Shown: positions 28,377-42,344 of the stretch, one piece after another
Layout: every line of letters starts with the position of its first letter
How positions within the stretch are numbered: the stretch's first letter is position 1
Assembly (NCBI GenBank): GCA_963678675.1
Contig: OY783196.1
Span: 24,964,827-25,028,826 of the forward strand
Direction of reading: 5' to 3'
Source of the DNA: Xiphydria camelus
Lineage: Eukaryota; Arthropoda; Insecta; Hymenoptera; Xiphydriidae
Length of the DNA: 64,000 nucleotides
Program-made: the position numbers and the translations under genes
The notes under the pieces: generated by a model
Databases searched by the model: none
Seen by the model: only the letters and a program-made list of their open reading frames with translations
Told to the model about the DNA's origin: nothing

Positions 28377-28753
28377 TAAGAGAAGTACTACATAATATAA
28401 TCGAACCGCGCTAATCTCGCCACCTACGAGCTTCCGACCCACGACGCCCCAAAACTATATCGCGGATCACAGTGTAGTCTGCGAAATAGCGTCCCGCAAA
28501 CTGAAGCTAAAATTGCCCAAGTAACTGGATAATCGTCGCGGAAGCGAATGTCTCTGAAAATGGAACGACCCGTCCCCCAGCTATTTCTAATTTATTTCTA
28601 GCGCCGCGCGCTGTCCATCACCAGCGTCGACGGGGAAATAGTCAGAAGTACTTCGCGCGCGCGACCGAGCGGTCATTCGGCTAATTGAAAATAGATTCCG
28701 TATATTTGTTTGATGATCCGTACTCGAGTGGTGCTAGAAGGTCGGGACGTCTA

Positions 28754-28967
28754 AAGCTAGGAACGCACGGAGAGCTATACTATAATATATATTATTACAA
28801 AAATATCACTCGTCATTATAATGAATGAGACAAAATATACCGAACTATAATATATAGCTATATCCGAGCGATATATTTTTACATGCCCTATAACGCTGGC
28901 TTGAGCGATATTTCACCAGGAAGCTATAATATATATTATAGTATAGCTCTCCGTGCGTTCCTAGCTT
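28754..28967. mobile_element. 214-bp MITE, ends AAGCTAGGAACGCACGG
   Basis: Left aagctaggaacgcacggaga followed by gctatactataatatata is repeated inverted at the right end as tatattatagtatagc followed by tctccgtgcgttcctagctt. The terminal 40 bp is essentially perfect, while the interior is AT-rich and less symmetric. Taa/tta sequence flanks the ends, but a definite target duplication is ambiguous because the ends themselves are palindromic. Confidence 0.8.
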
Positions 28968-28969
28968 AA

Positions 28970-30506
28970 GACGCTCGAATCGCGGAGAAGAGGTATATGA
29001 TTGACGCGTCGGGTACTTTCGACCCAATGATTCGCGCAGTGTGCGTCTGACATCGCTCGATGCGTCACCGCGGAGAAAGAAGAGCGCCTCCGTGTATACA
29101 AACGGATTCCTCGCGCGAAAATAAACCGACCGCGCGGAATCCCGGAATAGCTCGAGAAAATATCGAGAGACCATTGCGTAAGATTCGGAGTGACGAACCG
29201 AACGAATCTTCGGCATATTTAAGGACACGGTCGATTTACTTATTTTAATCCCATATCCGCGCGTTTACATCAGTTGAAACATTGATTTACACGAAGAAAA
29301 AATTGTATCGCTGGCGTTACAATTTAAATTTTCCAAGCGTAGTCACCAAAATTAAGGAAACAAAATTATCACGGAGAAAAAGGAACTACACGAATTACAA
29401 TTTGACTATAGCATAAATTACGATTCCACCCAGGAAACTTTACAGATTTACACAGTAATTAGGTGTTTTTCCTGGAGAACTGATAAAAATTCTTGGGGAA
29501 CCGGTCGAAATTCCTGTGGAAACAGATATTATATCTGGTTAAACTAGTATTTGTAGGTATAGTTATAAACTTTTAAATAGAAATGTGTCCTCTTTACAAA
29601 TTCTTGAAAATCAGCTCGAATCTTAGCCCTATTAAATGAAACTGTAAAAATTGCTGGTCTTTTTTTGCGCGATAATTCGCGTTACACACTTAAGAGTTAG
29701 TTATCTTTACGCAAAATTAGTAATAAATGAACTATCTTGATTTTCCATTTGCCGCAACTATTCATTTTTTTATTCTATCTCGCTCTCTTACATATGACTT
29801 TCCGGGTACTTATTCAATCCCCTTCCCCATTCCCAACCCTTCCTGATATGTATCTCCCGTATTTTTACTCTGACATTAAACGCAAGACTCGGCTATCGCG
29901 TCACCACAGACATCTATTTATCATTACCATTCCATTGTCGAATCGGCAGGAAGGAAAGATCCAACCTCGCGATTTTTTGGTCTCGCTAATGTCACCGCAA
30001 CGTGGTCGGTACAGATAAAGGCAAAATTACCGGCGGGTACGACGAAAGTATATTACGTATGTATGTACGATTCGCTCTTGTTTTTCGCAGGAACGACGAT
30101 AATTTTCATTCGGTTGTTCCCGGAGTGCGTTGCCCTCCTCTTGTTTTTCCTAGCAACACCCAGTGGCAAGCCGTTTCGACGTTTTGACGCGAGATCCATT
30201 TTACGAATACTCCGAAAACTCTTATCGAGAAAGCATCGCACAGAAATGGCAACGTACGTGAGAAGAGCCAGATTTCCCATCAAGAGATGTTACAGTAAGT
30301 TTCGAAAAAGAGAGTCGAGTTCATTCGCCTCGGAATGTCGATCCGGTCGTCGTTGTCGTCAAGGAAAACTCGTCCGATAGCCCTGCAGCTTTCCGCATCT
30401 CGTATGCGACAGACCTCGCGCGTAACTCGTTAAAAGCTTAGCATCCAACGTCACATCATTGGCGTCCAGTAAGTATAACCCGCGTTTTTCTCCTTTTTGT
30501 GCGCAG
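28970..30506. other. Non-coding tract before the first visible orb2 exon
   Basis: No exon was recognised. A pyrimidine-rich stretch and cag at 30,504-30,506 supply the acceptor for the exon at 30,507. Short ORFs near 30,050-30,380 have no CPEB-like sequence and are not supported as exons. Confidence 0.45.
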
Positions 30507-33500
30507 GTAAACCCCCGTTCTTTTCGACCTTGGAGGAATCCGGTGGCAACCTCCTCGAAGATCCCAACGCGGCGGGTCAGTTGGACGGCGTTGGCGTGGG
30601 CGTAGGCGTCGGCGTGGGTGTCGGAGTCGGCGGGGGGATGACCGCCCCTCAAACTGCGCCGCTATCCTCTCCCAGCCGCAGCAGCCCGCACAGCCAGGGT
30701 AGCGAAACCGGAGAACGCTTCTCCAGGAAGGTCTTCGTCGGTGGTTTGCCACCGGACATCGACGAAGGTAAGACTTTCCGGAACTTCGTCTCGTATGCGC
30801 GAGTAGCTCGCAGGGCTAAAGTGGAGCAAATGCGCTTGACCTAATTTTCTGGAAAAGGTCTAGAATGTTTGTTAACACTTCAGAGAGGATAGCGTGTCAT
30901 GTGCGATACGTAATTTAAATTCATTTTGAGACTCGCGTATTGAATAGCTCGCGGAAGCGAAACGGATCTAACGTATTTGATCTGGTTTCTTGAAAAATGC
31001 CGCGAAACATATTTCAATACTTTAGTAGACAGTATCTTCTGGGTAATACGTAATGTTAAATCAATCAAATAGATTATTTTCGGTATAGCGGGAATAAATA
31101 ACGGTAAAACGATATTTAGGAATTGTTATGCTAAAACGAAAAAATGCCAAATATTTCGTTATACCTACGTACCTAATACAATCTTATGCTATAATGAGAA
31201 GTTATATCTTCTGAAGTTGAGAGACATAAAAAATAACAAATTAATACTTACATCGGGTTCATCGATAAAATATTCTCATACGTAAGAAAATACCTACGTC
31301 AAATTTATTTTTACTTGATACTTAACGCCGAACGTGTGTTAAAAATACGGTCTAATTGAAGCGTCCATTTTCACACACACGCGCGCGTGCAAACATACAC
31401 ACAAACACACACACACACACAATACGTAGGTAAGTGCCAAAATTAAAATTTTTCAGGGGGAAAGGAAAAACGCGTTAAGAAATGTAGTTCTTTCTACAGA
31501 AAAATCTTTAAATTCTTAAGGCTCTTTGAGCGTGGAGAATGGAGTAAAGGGAAGAATATAATGGTGAGGAAATTTTGCGCGTTTCTTTCTCCTAAATAAA
31601 AAGCTAAATAAATAAAATAGGCTTACCAGATTAAACTTTTGCTCAATGACTAGCTGGTCACATGAGTTGAGCGGGATAAGAATTGGCGGAAATATGAAAT
31701 AAATGATTTAAAAATGGAATCTGTTGACAGTTCCGACCGAGATAAGACCCGCGAATGTAGGATAAATGAACAATTTCATCTCGGTGTCTCGTCTAGGGGT
31801 TACAGCTATTAATCGTTCCCATTTAAAATAATTTATTTTGAGTTTCCACAAGCTTCTACCCCGCTCAGCTAGTGTCGTCCGCTAGTCATTGAGTAAAAGT
31901 TTAATCTGGTAAATTTATTTCATTTATTTGACCTTATATTTGGGAGAAAGTAGCGCATAAAACTTCCTCGCCTTTTTACCCTCCCCTTTACAAAGTTCCT
32001 CACACTTGAGGACCCTTAATTTTGTAACTTACAACATTTTGGAAATGTATGCCTCAGTTGGTATCAGCCTTTAAAAATGTCACACCATTTTTTTTGCGAT
32101 GCACAATTGACGATTATCGTAATAAACATAAAAAACACAGTACGAAACATATAATCAAATGTTTTTCAAATTCGTGAGTAAACAAAAGTTCGCGTACAAA
32201 TATCAGCAATTTAAAATTCACTGAAAAGGGGAACTGGATCCGCTTCAGTTCCGACTGCCTCCCACACGAATCGTGTAACGGGGGCGAGGCTTAAAAGGTC
32301 AGAGTTTAATTAAAGATTTTACGTTCGTAGATGAGATCACAGCCAGCTTCCGCCGATTTGGTCCCTTGGTCGTCGATTGGCCGCATAAAGCGGAGAGCAA
32401 GTCCTACTTTCCACCGAAGGGCTACGCCTTCCTGCTTTTCCAGGTAATAACTTCCGAACGACAAAGGGCGAGAGGAAATTGCTAGATGCGGTATCGTCCT
32501 ATCGCTCTTCCAGTTTGTTCACCGCGTCAAAGTTAACCTCAACTTGGTGCGAATCAGGGCCGAATTTAAGAAATATAAAGCTTTTTTAATCAGGCTCCAT
32601 ATGTGTAATTTATTCAGACTTTTTTATTAGAAGTTATTCTATTAATGCGCTTAGAACCTTTCAGGATCCTACTCGGGTATCCTAAATAATTTTATGGAAA
32701 TTTTAACCATGGAAATACTAAATACTTGGGCCTAACCAGGACTTAGCCTATACATATAGACCTACAATACAATGGAAATAATTTTCGAATTAAGGGCCCT
32801 CTGTCAAAATTATTACAATTGGCAGTATACAAGAAAGTTCGTGAAAAGTTGTCAGTTAATTTCTAATAATTTTTGTGTAGCGAAATAATTTCGAAACCAT
32901 TCGGCGTGATTTTTGATAGATCGGAAATAGGTTTTCATTAAGTATTATGAGTAAAAATGTATGAATTGATTATTAAAATTGGAACCAATAACTGTCATGA
33001 CTGAGAATGTTTGAAATCGATTTAAAAGGCACCAAAACTTTCAGCTAGATTAGACATATTGTGTACTTATGGAGAACGCGAGGTAATTTTCGACCTGTGC
33101 AGTGGTTCGCTGCGTACCTATATTGATTCCAATATATCGCGGGTGGACGAGCAATATCTCCTAATTCATATTCGGCATATTTTACAGCAGAAACAAAAAA
33201 CTTTTCTATTTGACTAAGTTGAAAGTTATTTCTGGTTTTTTAGTAAAATTAGTTTTGTTTTATTGTTGATTATTTAAAATTGACATACATTTATATTTGT
33301 TTTATTGATTATAATGACAATTTCAGAAATGCTATAATCTAATTTTGACCAAAAATTCGAGATAGGAGATATTGCTCGTGCACCCGCGATTATTTCACTG
33401 CGATGTCTTGTTATTACACAGTGTTATTATTCAGGGCGTGGATCATGCACGAGAGCAGATCGATTTCCTAACATCTAGTGAATATTTTGTTTTAGACCTT

Positions 33501-35264
33501 TCGTGCGAATGCGTCACTCATGGATATAATGCTCAACTTTTTCTCTGCTTTAAATAATCATAATATTCAGAAATAATATACTTACTTTTCAGCGTTACTA
33601 TGCCAATGAGTTTCATTATTCGACCGACAGCGAGATAATTTTCAAATATCGCGCGAGAAATTTCTTCTACGGATTTTCAAATTTCCGAGAATTGACAGAG
33701 GGCTTCAAAATCCCAAACTAATTATCGACATCCAAGCCTGACCAAAATTACCACTTAGACATTTTTTTTATACGGATCACATACGCGCGCGCGATGCAGC
33801 AGAGATAAAAGTTCCTCTTCTCCTTTCAGGATGAGGGTTCGGTGCAACAGTTGATCGACGCGTGTATCCAGGATGACGACAAGCTCTACCTGTGCGTAAG
33901 TTCACCCACGATCAAAGACAAGCCGGTACAGATTCGACCGTGGCGTCTGAGCGACGCCGACTTCGTCCTGGACGCGTCGATGCCGTTGGATCCGCGAAAG
34001 ACCGTTTTCGTCGGTGGCGTCCCGCGACCCCTCAAAGCCGTGGAGCTCGCCATGATCATGGATCGTCTGTACGGCGGCGTATGCTACGCCGGCATAGATA
34101 CCGATCCCGAGCTCAAGTATCCCAAGGGAGCGGGTAGAGTCGCCTTCAGCAACCAACAGAGTTACATCGCCGCCATCTCCGCCAGATTTGTCCAACTGCA
34201 ACACGGCGACATCGATAAGAGGGTAAGTTTCGCTGTTTCGTTCTTCCTTGATACTCGAAAGAAAGCTTATTCAACTAAGAAACGTATATGACGATGATAT
34301 GAGGAATGCCGGAAGACAAACGTATACCATTTGTTCACATAATAAACTTTATAGATTTGTATATATTGTATAAGATTTGCATAATATTCAATGTTTTATA
34401 TCTCTATCGATCAGTGTTTATATATTAGAATATGTAGTTCAAAATTCATTTCATACTAATGCTCGTCATTCTCGAGTTGAGACCGATCAAAATTTTCTTT
34501 CTTGCCGCAAAATATCATCCTTTAAAGATTTTCGTCGCGATTTTTTCAAAGAACTAATACAATACGAATCTTTTATGATATATATTGTAGTTTATGAAAC
34601 TTACTGATATCACAAATAACGCATCTCACTGAAGTATTAAAAAAAAGTGTATTTTTGTAGAACCGTGATATCAGTAAACTTTGCCAAATGAAGAAAGAAA
34701 GCTATCGAATTATTCATCGACGATAAATTTTCTCGAGAGCGCCCCGCGCAGTTTCAGCCTGAAATAATCGTACCGGTTTAGCCTACGTAATATATTCGCA
34801 TGCGCACCGATCGCATAATCTTGATTCCACGACCCAGGTCGAGGTTAAGCCGTACGTCCTGGACGACCAGATGTGCGACGAGTGCCAGGGTCAGCGTTGC
34901 GGTGGCAAGTTCGCTCCCTTCTTCTGCGCCAACGTCACCTGCCTTCAGGTATTTCATTTTTCACTTCTTTTTTTTTCTCGGCTTCGGCCGATCGCTCGAT
35001 TCAATTACCTCGTTCTGCTTCTTCGAAGAGGGAACCGTAGAGCGTGAAAGGGAGGGAGAGAGGTGAGGGAGAGGGGGGAGAAATTGCGAAGGAGAACGAG
35101 GGAAAAGCAGGAAAGTTCGATAATTAACGTACGTGATTGGTTTTCAGTACTATTGCGAACATTGTTGGGCAACAATCCACTCCCGGCCAGGTCGAGAGTT
35201 CCACAAGCCTCTGGTGAAGGAGGGCGCGGATCGGCCCCGCGCCGTACCCTTTCGCTGGTGTTAA
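30507..35264 (+). CDS. orb2: Orb2 / CPEB2-4 family RNA-binding protein, C-terminal exons
   Basis: Cytoplasmic polyadenylation element-binding protein, which binds U-rich elements in 3' UTRs and controls poly(A) length and translation, notably at synapses and in germ cells. Five exons fit frame and GT-AG rules: 30,507-30,767; 32,331-32,443; 33,830-34,222; 34,838-34,948; 35,148-35,264. They encode about 330 residues. RRM1 has RKVFVGGLPPDIDE and KGYAFLLF across the first two exons. RRM2 has KTVFVGGVPRPL and GAGRVAFSN in exon three. The ZZ-type zinc domain has CDECQGQRCGG, FFCANVTCLQ and YYCEHCWATIH in the last two exons. The protein ends in PFRWC. These exons match the CPEB2-4 subgroup rather than CPEB1. 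The N-terminal exons, including any glutamine-rich prion-like region, lie outside the window or in unrecognised small exons. A (Gly-Val)7 tract precedes RRM1. Confidence 0.95.
31520..32015. mobile_element. 496-bp palindromic element in an orb2 intron, TTAA-flanked
   Basis: The element is inverted along nearly its whole length. The clearest block is accagattaaacttttgctca with atgactag at the left against ctagtcat with tgagtaaaagtttaatctgg at the right. The ends ggctctttgagcg and (inverted) gggtcctcaagtg are diverged. TTAA flanks both sides (31,516-31,519 and 32,016-32,019). It lies between the first two visible orb2 exons. Confidence 0.75.
33136..33390. mobile_element. 255-bp MITE in an orb2 intron, ends ATCGCGGGTG
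   Basis: Left atcgcgggtggacgagcaat with atctccta is inverted at the right end as taggagat with attgctcgtgcacccgcgat. The arms are about 28 bp with one mismatch, and the AT-rich interior is not palindromic. It lies between the orb2 exons at 32,331 and 33,830. Confidence 0.8.
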
Positions 35265-38200
35265 CCCCAACTGCGTCGCCCCTAATTATCTCGCGGCCCT
35301 AGCTAATTAACTACCACTTCTACAACACCTTATACCTTACCCTACTACTCGATCGTCACTACTACTACTCCACTACTACTACTACTACTACTACTCTACT
35401 ACTACTCTACTCCACTACTACTACTATTATTACCGTTACTCGAAGCACCCGCTCCTGGCCCCGTCGAGGGCCCGCCCCGGTCAACCGCTTCGACTCTCTT
35501 CCGACCTCGAGATCCTTCCGGAGCGATACATCGTTCGCCCACATCGGTCGCCGTCTTCGCTCGCTCTTCCGCCCGCACTGCGAAGACATCCGAGGCGCGT
35601 CGTCGACGACTCGAAGCCGTCGTCACACGCCGCGGGGAACCGGACGAGGGAGACGAAGAGGATGAAAATCAAAATCGGTTCGCAAAAGTCATCGTACCTA
35701 TCGGAAACGAACAACGAGCAACCCCGCTCGGGTCGACCCGAGATCCGTCGAGGAAGCGATCGGTCGCGAGCGACTCGGGTAAAGATGATGAGAAGTGCGC
35801 ACGGCACGTGGAGGGCGTCATTTACGCGCCGAATCGATCGCCGCCGCGATTCGTGGCAACGAACATCGCCGGCTCCCAACGGTTAAAGAGCCACGTGATT
35901 CGACGCCACCTCCGACGGCGGTCGCGGCGAAAGGAGCCCCCCCCGCGAGAGATTCGCTCGAATTTCGACAAAGCGGCGAGCTTCCAACGGTTCAAAAGCC
36001 CACCCGGCTCGAGTCCAAGCATCGCGCGACGAGTCGGCTCGAGGCTCGTGAGAGCAGCGCACGCGAGAGATCGCCGGGGCGCGCGCGCGGGAAGACGTCG
36101 TTTGAATGTTACATGATAAACAAAAAATCCACGCTTTACCGCTGTGTATTAGACAATTTTCTGTATCACAGTCTTTAGCTCTAAGATTTACTACGTTGCG
36201 TAGGTACATACGTGTACGCGTGCGGGAGGCCGTGCGTAGAAGATTTTTTACTAATTGACTTATTGAAAAATCGATAGTTAAATTTTCGAGAGCGAGAGAG
36301 AGAGAGAGAGAGTGAGAGAAAGGTGGGGAGAGTGAGAGTGCGAGAAAGCAAAGGGAGAAGGAAGAAGAGACGGGTCCACGTGATCGATCGGGCCGGATTC
36401 TCTGCCGATACTTGATCGCAGGTCGACGCGAGTGGTTTTTCCACCGTTGCTTCTCTAGCGCGGGCCGTGCGCGCGAGGGTCACGTCGCGACACGGCTACC
36501 ACCTTCCTCGGCCCTTCGTCCGTCGGGGAATGCACTCGCGATCCCGGTTCCGAGGCACGAAGAGTCGAAGAGGTGGCGAGCGAAGCCGCCCCTCGGTACG
36601 GAGACGCACGGCGCCACCCCTCGTATCATACGCAGAGCTCCGCGCGTTAATTGGATTCGCGTTCAGCTATCGAAACACGCTCTTACCACGACTCCTCTCT
36701 CGGTGTATATATAATATGTAATCGAATAATGCAATGCAATCGCGTAGTTCAAATTCAAACTGGGCCGACCGATCGTAAGTTCAACCCGGGACCCCTCGAG
36801 CAGAGGGAAAGGAGAGGACGCGAGAGTGTCACCCGTACACAGAGACACACACGTACACACACAGAGCTACAAGTAAACAGATATACATGTGCGCGCGCGC
36901 GGACATACAAAACACGTACACGTATGACGAAACGCGTACGCGTCGCGTAACGCGGGTGCGCGAAAGCCACCGCAATGAATTGCGCAACGCGCGGACCCGT
37001 CGCGTTTCGCGTACGCCGACCGCGAAAGGATGAGAGAAAAAAGAAATCTCCGTATATATACATATATATTTATTTTTTTGGTCGCTTTTTTGTATATATT
37101 TCCCGCGCCTGGTGAAACGAGGCGACGACGACGCGCGCGCGCGCTTGCGCGCCCGTCGGATCCTTCGCGGCGTCGAAGCCACCGCCGTCACCGTCGCCGC
37201 TGCCGTTCTCCTCTCGAGTCGCGCGCTCGGCATTGGCGGAGACGTTTCCGCTTGGAGGGAACGGGTGGATCGTCGGCTCGCGGTAAGAGACGACCGATCG
37301 ACGGCGGCCCCGTCCGATCCGCGGGATCCCCCTCCCCTCCCCCCGTGGAATTACGCTCTCGCTCCGCTCGTCAGGCGACGAACGCGGGGAAGCACTAATA
37401 TTTGTAGATCGAACATAATGAATTTTTCTATTATCCGCGTTACACGACGACGTATATTCTAAATGAATTTTCGTACGCGCTCGGTAAACGTCGACGAGGA
37501 AGCGCGAAAGAACGGGTCGAGCATACGGAGGAGCGTTAGTTAGGGCAATTTTAATGTGGGCTCGGTATTCGCGCGACGGGCGTATTAGAAGAAAAAGAAA
37601 TATAGTCGAGGACGAGGGAGAGGAATTCGAAACGCCGCGCGGCCCCGATCGTAATGAGGGTAGTTTTCGAGAGGCCGTAATTAGCGCGTGCGAATGGATC
37701 GATAAATATATATTATATATGTAATATAAATATAATGCAATCCATATATTAGGCGTAAATTCTCATCGACACGCAAGATACATGCGCGTACCACGCGGGC
37801 GCGCGCGCAATCAACCGTCACACGTAACGCAAACGTTCGACCGACCAGAGACGTAAAGAGCGACGCGAGACACACACACACACACACACACACAGACAAT
37901 GATCGATCGATATAACTGTAGCGAAACTTAACTAGGTACCAATTTACCTAAATCAATTGATAATTAAAATATATATTGATATACATATTATATATAAATA
38001 TATATATTATATAGAGAGTAGTATTATTCCGATATCCGACCGGAAAAAGACACGGACGCGAGGACGAAGGACGCAGACCGATTTTTCTAGACAAATTTTT
38101 CTAATTTAAAGAAAAACGCGAGGACGAACACGCCCACGTTTTATCCCGTACACCGCGCGCACACGTTCGTACGCATCGTGCACACACGTACACACATACA

Positions 38201-41200
38201 CAGGCACGCGCGCGCGAACACACAACTACGCGCGCGTACGTGCGCGTTCATACACTTCAAGATACGATCGTCATACTCTTCGAACATGGGTGTGTGTAGC
38301 TTATATTAATCCCGCTGTGTTACTAAGTTTTAACGTAATATCGTGCCGCGCGATACGCGCCGGGCCTCCATTTTGGTACCGCGGTCTCGGCACGCGGTAC
38401 CGTTTGGAACGTGAATCCAACTCTTTAGGCAATGTGTATCTAGTGTGGAACACTTATTTTTGTGGTAGTGATTTAAAAGAAATGTGTCCTGTAGTGTACT
38501 GTACCGTTGCTCAGCCTTAACCGCTAGCCCATGTGTACACTCGAATTCGAACGTGTCTACGAAAGAAGCGACCCTCCTCGTTGCATGTCCGTCGCGTTAT
38601 CAATCCGTAAACGCGAAAGCATATCCGGTGTAGGGGTGCCGCCCTCTGACGCCCGTTCGATAAAGTTGAGAATCGCGCGCGTTCAATTTTTCGCAATTGT
38701 AGAGTCGCTCTAACGAGTCCGTAGGTCCTCTGTCTAGATGAATTTAAAGGGTGAAGTACGAGAGAGAGATAACACGATAGGAAGGCGGAGACGGACGGTG
38801 ATAGTCAGCATAGACACTATGCGTGCAAAAAGCAAGGAAAATTCATTCCACCGCGCGTTGTCAACTGAGCTGCGATCCAATTCGAACGGCCGGTGAAAAG
38901 CCTTGCTCGATGCTGCCTGAACGGGAGTTGCGACTCCCGGCATTGGCGGACCAATATGAACGCGTGCACCGACCGTCCCCGCTCCTCTGTTGCATTCGGT
39001 ATAGTCGTAGGCACGTGACCCAGATGAACCAGATGAATCGCAACCCCGTAAACTCTCAATTCGCGGAACGTACACACCGAAACACGCACACCGATACAGA
39101 GCCAGTCGTACGAATAGGCATGTGCACACGCGGATCAACACTGACACGCGCGCAACACACACGTATACATACACATACATCAGGGGAAGGGCACGTGTCA
39201 CACACAATACACACAACACGGCCATATATATATATATTTATATATATGAAATGAAGTACCACATGTGAAAAAAAGTAATTGATCGAAAGAAATAATATGT
39301 TAGGTGTGATTCTTTACCTCCTTTGTAATATGTGTGATAAAGCATAATATATATAATATAATGACGATTATATATATATATATAAATATTATATATATAA
39401 AGTACTAATATATAATTGATAATAATGATTAAAATATCTAATATATTGTGACAGACCTTAAAAGGATGTAATTGAAAATTAGGTACTAATTGCACGACAC
39501 AAGAGCAACGGCTACAGAGATACAATGAAAAAGAAAAAAGAGTAACAACAATCACACTGTCGAAAAACCGATAAGAACACAACCGCAACAAAAGAAAGAG
39601 GAACGCGAGAAACAGAGACAACAACCACCGCAGCAATCACACCACAGCAAATAATAATAATAACGATTAAAAGCGTCGATCGACGAGTCGATCGATTAAT
39701 GGATATGTAATTTAAAGAAAAAAAAAGATGCGAGGAATACGAGGAGGAAGGAGTAATATGGTAGTCATTTACGATAGATTTGTATTTTTGAGTGTTGAAA
39801 AGTTTTTTATACCGCTGTTATATTCTTGTCTAAATATCTTAGTTCGGAGAAGAAGGGACATCGTCGATATGAGCGTAAACCTTTAAGAAAACGCAAAAAG
39901 AGGTAAAAACAAAAATTTTTGTATTCGTATGTAAAGATGCGCATCGTTGGAAGCGTGCGAGCGATTGAACGCGTGTGCGCGTGCGAGGGAGTGAGTGCGA
40001 GAGCGAACGGAAGAATGCGTGAGAGAGAGAGAGAGAGAAAGAGAGGGCAGCGTGAAAGTATGATCAAAGGAACGAGGGGGAATGGGGCGCGAGTGCGAAG
40101 ACGAGGAAATGCGAAAATCATTGTTCAGGAAGCGAGAAGCGCGAGGATCAAAGCATCCTGCGATCGCCCGCGAGGTGAAAGAAATAGAAGAACCTTTAAC
40201 TCGCCAGTGACGACTGAACGTTCGATTGCACGCCATCCACACGCGCCTTTTATATGCGCGCGGCGGTGGGACATTTAATTCGAAGTCCGCCCCGCCGACA
40301 AAGTTGCGGGATTCGCTCCCCGGGGAAGGAAATTGAGAATTCAAAGGCCGGCAACGATCGATATATCGTACGTGCACGTATGTATGTATACGTGCCGACC
40401 GACCGCTCTTACCTTGAACCCCTCCGCTCCCCTCCGATGTGCCGTTTTTCGAGAACGATTTAAATGATTTTTATTTTTTATATTAAAGGATTATCTTAAT
40501 TGTAGGTAAATCGTAGGCGTTTGTATTAGTATAAAAATGTTGTTTTTTATACGGGTGTCTCTTGCTCGCTGGCGCGGAAGCCCCGGGACAACGCGAGCCA
40601 ACCGCTCGTAGAGCGTCGCTCGTGCCACGGTGTTTCGGCGTGCAACTCCCACGTGCGCGCGGAACCTCGCGTTCTCCCGGACCTTCGACCGGGCTGACAA
40701 CCCCGCGAGAAGCTTCCGGGATTTCGTTCGCGAGTCGGCTTTGAAAAAGCGCGATCCGCCAGTCAGCGTCCGTCTTTCTTCGTTTATGAATTTACTAAAC
40801 TATTACCACACTATTACTATTATTATTATCATTATTATTACCGCTATTATTACTATTATTATTACGATTATTATTGCTATATTATAATTCTTACTCTTAT
40901 TAATATTATATTACCTATTGTAGAGATCTCCACGTACCAAAGAAACACACGGACACGTACACGCGACACACGAATACCCGTACACACGCGACACGCGGAA
41001 AGGGAATGGTAGAGAGGACGCGGGAGAGAGAGAGGGGATAAACGAACGGGCGAAAGTACGGGACTGAGAGTCGGGAGCGCCGGATGTTCCTGGGAATCGG
41101 TAATACGCGGAGGTTGCGTTTATAGTTAGGGTCGATTTCGTTGCACCGCTTGCTCTCTTGCGCGAGAGAGAGAGGGCGCGCATCTTACGTCTAAAAAGAG

Positions 41201-41923
41201 AGAGAGAAAGAAAATTACAGGGCTCTTTATACAAGAACGACGACGATTTCTGTGCGCACGGATCGCTAGAACCTCGCGTAGACTACCTTTTCCGAAAAAA
41301 TCGACCTACTGTTTTCATCCAAACATACCCAACCGCCTACCACAACCGACCTACATACTTACTCATCTACCTACTTAGCCGATTATCACCGATCTACCCC
41401 CTAAAAACCCGAAGCCTACCAATCCTACGATCTATGTAGCTTTCTGTGGAGACGTAATTATTATAAACAAGTGCTGTTTCTCTTAGTCTAATTGCGCCGG
41501 TGGCAAGTTATTCGTTTTGTATCGAGGACTTGGCACTGGGTCGCGCGTTAAAATAACGTAAAGTAAACGGTAAATTAAATAAAGTGTAAAGAGTATAAAA
41601 AAAGCTAAGATTTTAATGCAGCTGGGAGTAGTGCAATGTTAAACTTGGACGGGGAAAGTGGAGGAACGCGAAGAAAGTAACGGAGGAATTTATCTTTAAG
41701 GGAAAAAAGAGTGTGAGAAGCGCGGGAGAACGCGGAGGCCCGATAACTTTAGTGAGAGAGAAGAGAGAAAGAGGGAGAGAAAGGCGAGAGAGGGAGAGAC
41801 GAAACGCTGAAGAGAGGTCGATAGCGAAGCTACCGCCGCTTTTGCCGGTCCGCCGTTTAGTTGTAGACTGTGGTCGGCGTCCGGCGAGTGGCGTCGGTCG
41901 CGATGAGAGCGAGAGAGAAAGAC

Positions 41924-41979
<56 letters not shown>

Positions 41980-42344
41980 GGAAAGAGAGAGAGACAACTA
42001 GTCAAGCCCAAACACACAATACACTCGTATTAGAAATTAACGGAGAGGAAAAGATAGGGAAATTCCTTAATCGTTCGTTCGATTCACGCGTGCAACACAC
42101 GTACACATACGCAAACACGAACACGCAGTCACACGAACGTCTGATTTCGCGATCTGTCGCTCCCTGGTTCCTATATCTGTTTGTTGAAAAAGCAAGAGGG
42201 GGAGAAAAAGAGGGAGGAAATCTCGCGAAACCTGCCGATTATCGAGAAAGCAGCGAAAACAAAATTATCGTGCAATTGTAATACATATAAACACGTGCGT
42301 CACACCGCGTATCCGTGAAAAATGCAACGTGTCGCGGGAGCATA
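35265..42344 (+). other. Probable long orb2 3' UTR, non-coding
   Basis: No credible coding region follows the orb2 stop codon. A (CTA)n-type repeat runs from about 35,338 to 35,430. CA runs occur near 36,840-36,870, 37,868-37,894, 38,180 and 39,070-39,210. GA runs occur near 36,295, 40,020 and 41,930-41,968, and an ATT run near 40,810-40,890. A Pumilio-type TGTATATA lies at 37,091-37,098 and CPE-like TTTTTAT at 40,468-40,474. An AATAAA at 41,578-41,583 may mark one end. The many overlapping ORFs (up to 164 codons) are low complexity. Long neural 3' UTRs are usual for CPEB genes, but the extent here is inferred. Confidence 0.5.
41578..41583 (+). terminator. Candidate poly(A) signal AATAAA
   Basis: Canonical hexamer in the long non-coding tract downstream of orb2. 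Further AATAAA copies lie at 43,297-43,302, 45,624-45,629 and 45,673-45,678, so several alternative 3' ends are possible. Use of any of them is untested. Confidence 0.3.

Noticed and set aside
30063..30380. Upstream orb2 exon in the ORF at 30,063-30,380
   Set aside because: A gtaagt-like donor exists at about 30,295, but the peptide has no resemblance to CPEB N-terminal sequence and no acceptor could be justified.
31370..31425. CRISPR-like or telomeric array among the short tandem repeats
   Set aside because: These are ordinary CA/GT microsatellites, with no spacer-repeat pattern and no telomere motif.
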